Shown: positions 1-6,415 of the stretch, in pieces
Layout of the letters: each line of letters starts with the position of its first letter
How positions within the stretch are numbered: position 1 is the stretch's first letter
Notes under the pieces: model-generated
Told to the model about the DNA's origin: nothing
Seen by the model: only the letters and a program-made list of their open reading frames with translations
Databases searched by the model: none
Made by a program: the position numbers and the translations under genes
Assembly (NCBI GenBank): GCA_023145955.1
Contig: JAGLDA010000108.1
Coordinates: 1 to 9,048, forward strand
Direction: 5' to 3'
Source: Bacteroidales bacterium
GTDB taxonomy: Bacteria > Bacteroidota > Bacteroidia > Bacteroidales > UBA1556
Length of the DNA stretch: 9,048 bases

Positions 1-32
1 TATAGATAAAACATTAGGTATTTTTAAAAATT

Positions 33-54
33 AAAGTAGGTATAAAGTAGGTAT
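33..54. repeat. Two-copy tandem 11-mer with TAGGTA core
   Basis: AAAGTAGGTAT occurs twice in immediate succession (33-43 and 44-54). The core TAGGTA also occurs at 15-20, and its reverse complement TACCTA lies at 73-78, giving four copies within about 65 bp. The repetition is seen directly. Whether it is a protein-binding site or low-complexity drift cannot be told. Confidence 0.5.
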
Positions 55-387
55 ATATAATTAAAAATAAACTACCTATAGAGTTAGTTTATAAATGTTA
101 AAAGTATCATAATCATATATATATAAGTAAATAAAAAAACGTTATATTTTTTTAAAAAAAATACATTATTCTTAAAAGTATAGAATATAAATGCAAATCA
201 AGAGTTGAGAAATATAAAAATACGCCTATAATTTATTAAAACTCATTTAAATTGATATCGTTATTGTACTATTTTTTAAACATTAAAATATAATTTGCTG
301 TTTGCGAAATAACAAACAAATCATTAATCAATATTAATTCGTTTTTTTTTACTTTAATGTCCTCAAAACATAAATAAATACTATTAC

Positions 388-418
388 TTTCGCACTAATA
401 TAAATATAATTATATTTG
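388..418 (+). promoter_or_regulatory. Bacteroidota-type promoter of mutAB
   Basis: TATATTTG at 411-418 matches the Bacteroidota -7 consensus TAnnTTTG exactly. TTTC at 388-391 lies 19 bp upstream and differs at one base from the -33 element TTTG. Transcription would start near 425, leaving a leader of about 20 nt before the ATG at 444. A second imperfect -7 candidate, TACTTTCG, overlaps at 385-392. Confidence 0.6.
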
Positions 419-443
419 TTATATATTTAACGTAAGTAATATT

Positions 444-2285
444 ATGCAAAACGAAGATAACGCGAAAAAGCTTTTTACAGAATTTCCTCCCGTAAGCACA
501 AGCAAATGGATGGAAAGAGTAAAAGCTGATTATAAGACTGACAATCCAATTTCTAAAATAAACTGGAAAACTGGTGAAGGCTTTGATATAAAAGGGATAT
601 TCAGAGAAGAAGACACCCTAAATTTAGACTATTTAAATAGCCTACCTGGAGATTTTCCTTTTGCTAGGGGAACCAAAAGTAGTAATGATTGGATAGTAAA
701 TGGTATTATTGATACAAATAATAGTAAGGAAGCTAATAAAATAGCAATCAATGCTATAAAGCGCGGTGCCAGCTCCATCGAGTTTAATTTTGAAAGCATT
801 ACTTCTCTCGAGTCCCTATCTATTTTGTTTAAAGAAATAAAACTGAAAGATATTCAAATAATTATAAATAACTCAACAAATTGGGATAGTACACTTGATC
901 TTATTATAGAATACATTTCTGAAAACAAGATTGATAAATCCGAATTAAGTTTTATTTTTAATGCTGATTTTTTCGAACAAAAACTAACAAGAGGAGAATA
1001 TAGTAAAACCCTTGATGCTAGTATTTCGTTTGCAAAACGGGCTATTAAAGAATTTCCATCAGCTAAAGCCCTAAGTATAAAAGGCGATATATACCATAAC
1101 TCAGGTGCTACGGTAGTTTCTGAATTAGCATATACAATTGCTTCATCAATAGAGCACATTCAAATACTTATTGAAGAAGGCATTAACCTAAGAGATCTTC
1201 TAAAATCAATGAGTTTCAGAATGGCTATTGGTTCTTCATATTTTATTGAGATTGCAAAATTTAGAGCATTACGATACCTTTATGCAAAAGCAATAGAAGC
1301 TTATGATAGTAGCCTAAAAAATGAAGCAAAAGCATATATTATAGCACAAAGCAGTAAATGGAATAAATCCATTTACGATCCATATGTAAATATGCTCCGA
1401 ACTACTACAGAAACAATGTCTGCAGCAATTGCAGGAGTTGATGTTATTAGTGTTAACAATTTTGATAACACATACGACAACGACAGTATTTTTGCAAGAA
1501 GAATTTCTCAAAACCAGCAGATTGTAATTAAGGAAGAAGCTCATTTTGATAAAGTAGTAGATGCTGCTGGCGGGTCGTATTATATTGAAAACCTTACTGA
1601 TACACTCATTAATGATGTATGGAAATTATTTTTAAATATTGAAAATGATGGAGGTTATAAAAAATATATGGAGGCTGGGAAAATACAATCTGACATAGAA
1701 CAATCAGCAGAGAATAAACTACTCAATGTTGCAACTAGAAGACTAAATGTATTAGGAACAAATCAATTTGCCAATCAAGGTGAGTTTATGATTGATGACA
1801 TTAAGAAAGACCTTATTGACAACAACTCTGGTCTTAAAATGCGTAGAGCTTCCGAGGAGTTTGATGCGCTGCGAATGGAAACTGAGAAAAATGAGAAAAT
1901 AAATGGCAAACGTCCAATAATTCAGTTAATTTCTTTTGGTAATATGGCTATGCGCAAAGCTAGAGCAGGATTTATTTCCAACTTTTTTGCATGTGCAGGT
2001 TACGAAATTAAGGAGGAAGAGGATTGCGCAAATGCCAACGATGCTGTAAATTTAATAAAGAAAGCTGATTTGTCAATCCTTTGTAGTTCTGATGAAGAGT
2101 ATTTAGATTTTACCGCAGAGATTAATAGTATTTTGGAAGGAGACATTGCAAAATATGAGTTTCTTATTGCCGGCAACCCTAAAAACACTGATGAATTAAA
2201 GAATAATGGAGTAAATGATTTTATTCATGTAAGAACAAATGTTCTTGAATGTTTAAAATCTTATAACAACAAATTTTTCAACTAA
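444..2285 (+). CDS. mutA: Methylmalonyl-CoA mutase small (beta) subunit
   Basis: Non-catalytic subunit of the adenosylcobalamin-dependent mutase that interconverts succinyl-CoA and (R)-methylmalonyl-CoA; it pairs with MutB in the cytoplasm. At 613 residues it is in the usual range for the family. Residues about 20-470 follow the mutase TIM-barrel fold, with recognisable blocks such as [14 protein letters not shown] (217-230), [13 protein letters not shown] (321-333) and [13 protein letters not shown] (373-385), which parallel MutB. Residues about 490-610 are a B12-binding-like Rossmann domain, but the cobalamin ligand motif DxHxxG is replaced by [11 protein letters not shown] (499-509), as expected of a subunit that holds no cofactor. 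The ATG at 444 is the first codon that fits, 25 bp after the -7 promoter element; there is no clear Shine-Dalgarno sequence. The mutB gene follows after 14 bp. Family assignment is firm; the subunit role rests on the missing motif and gene order. Confidence 0.95.
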   Translation: MQNEDNAKKLFTEFPPVSTSKWMERVKADYKTDNPISKINWKTGEGFDIKGIFREEDTLNLDYLNSLPGDFPFARGTKSSNDWIVNGIIDTNNSKEANKIAINAIKRGASSIEFNFESITSLESLSILFKEIKLKDIQIIINNSTNWDSTLDLIIEYISENKIDKSELSFIFNADFFEQKLTRGEYSKTLDASISFAKRAIKEFPSAKALSIKGDIYHNSGATVVSELAYTIASSIEHIQILIEEGINLRDLLKSMSFRMAIGSSYFIEIAKFRALRYLYAKAIEAYDSSLKNEAKAYIIAQSSKWNKSIYDPYVNMLRTTTETMSAAIAGVDVISVNNFDNTYDNDSIFARRISQNQQIVIKEEAHFDKVVDAAGGSYYIENLTDTLINDVWKLFLNIENDGGYKKYMEAGKIQSDIEQSAENKLLNVATRRLNVLGTNQFANQGEFMIDDIKKDLIDNNSGLKMRRASEEFDALRMETEKNEKINGKRPIIQLISFGNMAMRKARAGFISNFFACAGYEIKEEEDCANANDAVNLIKKADLSILCSSDEEYLDFTAEINSILEGDIAKYEFLIAGNPKNTDELKNNGVNDFIHVRTNVLECLKSYNNKFFN

Positions 2286-2299
2286 AAAACAGGAACATA

Positions 2300-4438
2300 A
2301 TGAGACCAGATTTTAGTAAAATAGAAATTAAGAAAACCTCAAAAACGACTACTAATGTTGATTTTGATGAGCAAAAAATATGGAAAACTGCCGAGCAAAT
2401 AAATGTAAAACCCGTATATAGCAAAGAAGATTTGGAAAACATGGAGCATTTGAATTATGCTGCAGGAGTGGTACCATATTTACGTGGCCCTTATTCCACA
2501 ATGTATATTTCGCGCCCATGGACCATTCGACAGTATGCAGGATTTTCTACAGCAGAAGAATCTAATGCATTCTACCGTAGAAATTTAGCAGCAGGACAAA
2601 AAGGACTTTCCGTTGCATTTGACCTAGCAACTCATCGTGGATACGATAGTGATCACGAGCGCGTTACTGGAGATGTAGGAAAAGCCGGTGTTGCCATTGA
2701 TTCCATATTGGATATGAAAGTACTTTTTGACCAAATTCCTTTGGATAAAATGTCTGTTTCCATGACTATGAATGGCGCAGTACTTCCAATTCTAGCTTTC
2801 TATATTGTGGCAGCAGAAGAGCAAGGAGTTGATATGGCAAAACTTAGTGGAACTATTCAGAATGATATTCTTAAGGAATTTATGGTACGTAATACATATA
2901 TATACCCACCATTGCCATCAATGCGTATTATTGCTGATATCTTTGAATTTACTTCTAAGAATATGCCTAAATTCAATAGTATAAGTATTAGTGGATATCA
3001 TATGCAAGAGGCTGGAGCCACCAACGATATTGAGCTTGCGTACACCATTGCCGATGGGCTTGAATACCTAAGAGCAGGAATTAATGCAGGCATGGATATA
3101 GATTCTTTTGCTCCTCGCCTATCTTTCTTTTGGGCAGCAGGGATGAATCATTTTATGGAAATTGCCAAAATGCGTGCTGCACGTATGATTTGGGCTAAGG
3201 TTGTAAAACAATTTAATCCAAAAAATCCAAAATCGATGGCATTACGTACTCATACCCAAACATCGGGATGGAGTTTAACTGAACAAGACCCATTTAATAA
3301 TGTGGCTCGTACTTGTGTTGAAGCCATGAGTGCAGCCCTTGGTCATACACAATCACTACACACTAATGCACTTGATGAAGCAATTGCTTTACCAACAGAT
3401 TTTTCGGCACGAATTGCTCGAAATACTCAAATCTACATACAGCAAGAAACTCAAATTACTCGTGCTGTAGATCCATGGGCAGGTTCATATTATGTGGAGA
3501 GCTTAACCAATGATATAGTTAAGCGAGCTTGGTCGTTGATAGAAGAAGTAGAAGAACTTGGAGGAATGGCAAAGGCCATTGAAACTGGAATTCCTAAAAT
3601 GCGTATTGAAGAAGCAGCAGCTCGTAAGCAAGCACGTATAGATTCGGGAAAAGAAACTATTGTGGGTATTAATAAATATCGCTTGGAGAAAGAAGACCCT
3701 ATTGATACTCTGGAAGTGGATAATACAGCAGTACGCCTTTCACAAATCAAGCGACTGGAGAAATTAAGAGCAGAGCGCAATCAAGAAGAAGTAACAGAAG
3801 CATTATCTAAGATAACTGAATCCATGAAAACTGGAAAAGGAAACCTATTGGAGCTAGCTGTAGATGCAGCCCGTAAACGCGCCTCACTAGGTGAAATATC
3901 AGATGCCATAGAAACTGTTTCAGGAAGATATAAAGCCGTGATAAAATCAATAACAGGAGTATATTCAGCAGAATCTGGCGATAATAAATTATATCAAAAA
4001 GCCGTAAAAAAGGCTGAGGAATTTGCACAAATAGATGGTCGCCAACCACGCATAATGATAGCTAAAATGGGGCAAGATGGACATGATAGAGGAGCCAAAG
4101 TTGTAGCCACTGGCTATGCAGATATAGGTTTTGATGTGGATATAGGACCACTATTTCAAACTCCAGCAGAAGCTGCCCGTCAAGCTATTGAAAACGATGT
4201 GCATATACTTGGTGTAAGCTCTTTGGCTGCAGGGCATAAAACTCTTGTTCCAGAGGTTATTAAAGAATTAGAAAAGCAAGGTCGTGGTGATATAATGGTA
4301 GTTGTTGGAGGAGTTATTCCTCATCAAGACTATCAATATTTATATGACGCAGGAGCAGCCGCTATATTTGGCCCTGGAACTGTAATTGCTGATGCTGCAA
4401 TTAAAATGATCGATATATTGATTGAGATGAAGAAGTAA
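2300..4438 (+). CDS. mutB: Methylmalonyl-CoA mutase large (alpha) catalytic subunit
   Basis: Catalytic subunit that binds adenosylcobalamin and rearranges succinyl-CoA to (R)-methylmalonyl-CoA or the reverse, in the succinate-propionate pathway or propionyl-CoA breakdown. Its 712 residues are family-typical. The N-terminal TIM barrel (about 35-540) contains [17 protein letters not shown]; Arg72, Tyr79, Gln187, Arg197 and His234 correspond, at a constant offset of 10, to Arg82, Tyr89, Gln197, Arg207 and His244 of the Propionibacterium enzyme as I recall its numbering. The C-terminal B12 domain (about 580-712) has the full signature DGHDRG (593-598) with His595 as the lower axial cobalt ligand, then SSL (640-642) and a GG pair (670-671). 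An AGGAA at 2291-2295 sits just before the ATG, unusually good ribosome binding for this window. It is co-transcribed with mutA; no meaB chaperone or methylmalonyl-CoA epimerase gene is adjacent. Confidence 0.98.
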   Translation: MRPDFSKIEIKKTSKTTTNVDFDEQKIWKTAEQINVKPVYSKEDLENMEHLNYAAGVVPYLRGPYSTMYISRPWTIRQYAGFSTAEESNAFYRRNLAAGQKGLSVAFDLATHRGYDSDHERVTGDVGKAGVAIDSILDMKVLFDQIPLDKMSVSMTMNGAVLPILAFYIVAAEEQGVDMAKLSGTIQNDILKEFMVRNTYIYPPLPSMRIIADIFEFTSKNMPKFNSISISGYHMQEAGATNDIELAYTIADGLEYLRAGINAGMDIDSFAPRLSFFWAAGMNHFMEIAKMRAARMIWAKVVKQFNPKNPKSMALRTHTQTSGWSLTEQDPFNNVARTCVEAMSAALGHTQSLHTNALDEAIALPTDFSARIARNTQIYIQQETQITRAVDPWAGSYYVESLTNDIVKRAWSLIEEVEELGGMAKAIETGIPKMRIEEAAARKQARIDSGKETIVGINKYRLEKEDPIDTLEVDNTAVRLSQIKRLEKLRAERNQEEVTEALSKITESMKTGKGNLLELAVDAARKRASLGEISDAIETVSGRYKAVIKSITGVYSAESGDNKLYQKAVKKAEEFAQIDGRQPRIMIAKMGQDGHDRGAKVVATGYADIGFDVDIGPLFQTPAEAARQAIENDVHILGVSSLAAGHKTLVPEVIKELEKQGRGDIMVVVGGVIPHQDYQYLYDAGAAAIFGPGTVIADAAIKMIDILIEMKK

Positions 4439-4455
4439 GAAATACCATTTACATT

Positions 4456-4500
4456 AAAAAAGGCCGCATTTAGTATTTCTTACTAATTACGGCCTTTTTT
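4456..4500. terminator. Bidirectional intrinsic terminator
   Basis: AAAAAAGGCCG (4456-4466) pairs perfectly with CGGCCTTTTTT (4490-4500), and inside the loop TTAGTA (4470-4475) pairs with TACTAA (4481-4486). The hairpin therefore has a GC-rich waist with a T run on its 3' side whichever strand is read. It begins 18 bp after the mutB stop and ends 18 bp from the stop of the convergent lipoprotein gene, so it very likely ends both transcripts. Confidence 0.9.
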
Positions 4501-4517
4501 ATTCTAAATACAGTTTT

Positions 4518-5906
4518 TTATGGATTCCCAAAATATACAGTAAGTAAAGCTTCTGGGGTATCCCATACCATTGGAGATGTAGGATTAACAGCACTCACTC
4601 CTACCAAAAACTGCACATAGTAAGGAATATTATTAGGGTGATTAACCACTTCATTATTAGGACCATCATGAGCATAACCCCATGTATGAGTTATTTCATG
4701 AAGAATTAATGCCTCAGTATTATGTGGCGCGCCTGGTGTAGGATTTCCAAACATAACATTCTCAACCTTAAGCTTTAGTCCTGCCATACCATAAGCTACC
4801 CAACTTGCTCTATCTGATATAAAGAATTTATACTGGTAATTATCATTCATTAATGCAGTATTTGCTGCCAACTTAAATTGCGAATAGTTTGCTGGATATG
4901 CAATACTAGGAGGACTACCTTGATATGCCGTATTTAATAATCCTATATGATTATTAAATGCTTGTTTAAACTTTGGTGAATTAACAACAAAAGCCATTCT
5001 ACCAAACATTTTTTTAAACTTAACCATAGCTACTTGCGACCAATTAGTCATCAAATTATCGCTAAATGGTGCAGCATCAGGGTCAGAAGCCAGTGCAAAC
5101 ATAGTGTTTATATCGGGCATACCCTTAAAAATACGATCATTTTGAGCCAATACAGCCTGTACATCAGTCAAATGATTTGCAATTAGGAAATCAGCATCCA
5201 CAGGATCAACATACATAGCTACTAACTGTTGTTTAAGAGATAAATTGGCAACCGTAAGAATAACTTCATCTGCTTGACTATTAGTATTACCATCGTTTAC
5301 AACCAAAATAATAATATAATCGCCAATAACATCTGGAGTAATAGTAGGCATTACATCACTCGTATTACTAAGGCTTATTGTGCTTGAGGATGGTTTTGTT
5401 TTTATACTCCAACTATATATAAGAGGATGACCGTTAGCATCAGAGCTAGCTGAACCATCAAGTGTAACAGTAGCACCAATATGAATACTCTGATCATGGC
5501 CAGCATGTGCAACTGGTGGAGCATTTCCCGTAGCAGAATTTGAAATTATAGTAACCGTATCTGGGGCACTATTAATAGTCCCATCATTTACAATCAGCTT
5601 TATTTTATATGTACCATCTACATCAGCAACAAAACTAGGATGCGAAATACTTATATTATTTATATTAGTAGAGCTAGAAACAGGCATTGTTATAATTTCC
5701 CATTTAAAACTAATATTAAGACTAGAAATACCTTTACTTGCAGAGCCATCTAATTGCACAGTATTTCCTGTTATCACACTTTGTAATTTTCCAGCTTCAG
5801 CTGTTGGGGCATATTCGCTTCTTGCAGGAATAGTTTCAACATCGTCTTTCTTACAACTAAAAGTAAATAATATAGCTATAAATAACAGAATTGCAGTTTT
5901 TTGCAT
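4518..5906 (-). CDS. Putative surface lipoprotein with two PKD-like domains and a metzincin-type zinc site
   Basis: I do not recognise a named gene. From the ATG at 5906 the protein has 462 residues. Residues 1-17 are a lipoprotein signal peptide ending in FTFS, with Cys18 as the lipidation site. The following KKDD resembles the surface-export signal K-(D/E)2 described in Capnocytophaga, so surface display is inferred. Two PKD/Ig-like domains follow (about 33-124 and 130-221), each with AG, LDGSAS, W and VNDG landmarks. Residues about 222-395 match nothing I know. HEITHTWGYAHD (403-414) fits HExxHxxGxxHD, with zinc ligands His403, His407 and His413, base Glu404 and a possible Met-turn at Met446. 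A proteolytic role is inferred from this motif only. An in-frame ATG at 5960 is rejected because it precedes the promoter -7 element and hides the signal peptide. The gene is monocistronic and converges on mutB. Confidence 0.85.
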   Translation of the reverse strand: MQKTAILLFIAILFTFSCKKDDVETIPARSEYAPTAEAGKLQSVITGNTVQLDGSASKGISSLNISFKWEIITMPVSSSTNINNISISHPSFVADVDGTYKIKLIVNDGTINSAPDTVTIISNSATGNAPPVAHAGHDQSIHIGATVTLDGSASSDANGHPLIYSWSIKTKPSSSTISLSNTSDVMPTITPDVIGDYIIILVVNDGNTNSQADEVILTVANLSLKQQLVAMYVDPVDADFLIANHLTDVQAVLAQNDRIFKGMPDINTMFALASDPDAAPFSDNLMTNWSQVAMVKFKKMFGRMAFVVNSPKFKQAFNNHIGLLNTAYQGSPPSIAYPANYSQFKLAANTALMNDNYQYKFFISDRASWVAYGMAGLKLKVENVMFGNPTPGAPHNTEALILHEITHTWGYAHDGPNNEVVNHPNNIPYYVQFLVGVSAVNPTSPMVWDTPEALLTVYFGNP

Positions 5907-5939
5907 ATTTTTTATCTTTAAATTTCTATAAATATTAGA

Positions 5940-5973
5940 CAAATATATCCTAAAAATCAATATAATTAAACAA
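5940..5973 (-). promoter_or_regulatory. Promoter of the PKD/zinc-site lipoprotein gene
   Basis: CAAATATA at 5940-5947 reads TATATTTG on the minus strand, an exact TAnnTTTG -7 element and the same octamer as in the mutA promoter. A TTG (complement of 5971-5973) stands 23 bp upstream, at the far edge of the spacing reported for Flavobacterium promoters. The start would be near 5932, about 26 nt before the ATG at 5906, which supports the shorter start. Confidence 0.5.
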
Positions 5974-6114
5974 GTGCTAATGACAATTAATAATTTTTAA
6001 GCTTTACAATAAATTGTTTAGCATTAAATTTATGCCGTTAGTGAAAAGCACAGTTATACCATTTGGAAATCAAAATACTCGATAAATAAATTGGAAACTA
6101 TTTATAATATATCC

Positions 6115-6132
6115 TGCCTACCGAACTAGGCA
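6115..6132. repeat. Small palindrome TGCCTA-N6-TAGGCA
   Basis: TGCCTA (6115-6120) and TAGGCA (6127-6132) are exact reverse complements around the loop CCGAAC. The GC content is well above its surroundings. No T run follows on either side, so it is not a typical intrinsic terminator. It resembles the short dispersed intergenic palindromes I recall from Bacteroidota genomes, but only one copy is in this window. Confidence 0.45.
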
Positions 6133-6170
6133 AGTAATCATAAATCTACATTGCCTGTACATCGAAATAG

Positions 6171-6377
6171 ACTAAGCCGTGATAGAAAATAAAGTATTTT
6201 TGCACCTAGTCGATGCAGTTTCAATAGTTATAGAAATTATTTGCACATCCTACGTTTCGGTATTGCTAAACAATCATGAGTTCCTTTAGTAAAACCATGT
6301 TACGAATTAACTATATTCCAAAGAAGAATTATGTGCAAAAGATGCACTTATTGTTACAATTTATATAACGGCTTAGT
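6171..6377. repeat. 10-bp inverted repeat bounding 207 bp
   Basis: ACTAAGCCGT (6171-6180) and ACGGCTTAGT (6368-6377) are perfect reverse complements, and pairing stops exactly at 10 bp on both sides. No target-site duplication is apparent in the flanks. A third, shorter element GCCGTTA lies at 6034-6040, matching TAACGGC at 6366-6372 inverted. The arms could be ends of a small decayed mobile element or the base of a long RNA fold; neither is proven. Confidence 0.35.
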
Positions 6378-6415
6378 ATATAATGGCACTCCGTTTGAAA
6401 ATACAAAAAGTATAC

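Larger units (their letters stand above)
1..443. other. AT-rich non-coding leader upstream of mutA
   Basis: No reading frame of convincing length or composition is present on either strand. The stretch is almost entirely A and T, with a T7/A8 tract at 147-161, a small tandem repeat at 33-54, a weak 6-bp hairpin (TGTTTG 299-304 with CAAACA 313-318) and the mutA promoter near its right end. I looked for a cobalamin riboswitch, which could be expected before a B12-dependent enzyme, and saw no GC-rich conserved core that would fit one. No end of an upstream gene is visible. Confidence 0.7.
5974..6415. other. Gene-poor intergenic stretch, possibly with relics
   Basis: About 440 bp without a convincing gene lie between two minus-strand genes. 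The stretch has a palindrome at 6115-6132, a small hairpin GTGCA/TGCAC at 6333-6347, a 10-bp inverted repeat at 6171-6180 and 6368-6377, and a TAnnTTTG match TATTTTTG at 6195-6202 (plus). The longest notable short frame is 30 codons at 6276-6368 (plus, beginning MSSFSKTMLR), with no family resemblance. No strong terminator for the receptor gene ending at 6416 is visible; a 10-bp palindrome AAGTATACTT (6408-6417) overlaps its stop codon. Confidence 0.6.

Noticed and set aside
1..443. Cobalamin riboswitch before mutA
   Set aside because: The region is almost pure A/T, lacks a GC-rich conserved core, and the probable transcription start is only about 20 nt before the ATG.
854..4049. Minus-strand frames of 60-100 codons inside mutA and mutB
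   Set aside because: They lie fully within well-supported conserved genes and show no protein-like motifs of their own.
5907..5960. Longer lipoprotein start at the ATG complementing 5960
   Set aside because: It would add 18 residues in front of a clear lipoprotein signal peptide and lies upstream of the -7 element at 5940-5947, so the transcript would not include it.
6333..6347. GTGCA-AAAGA-TGCAC hairpin as terminator of the receptor gene
   Set aside because: The stem has only 5 bp and lacks an adjoining T run on the minus strand.
6034..6377. Integron attC-like sites built on the GCCGTTA / TAACGGC elements
   Set aside because: The spacing, internal symmetry and cassette gene expected of attC sites are missing, and no integrase is present.
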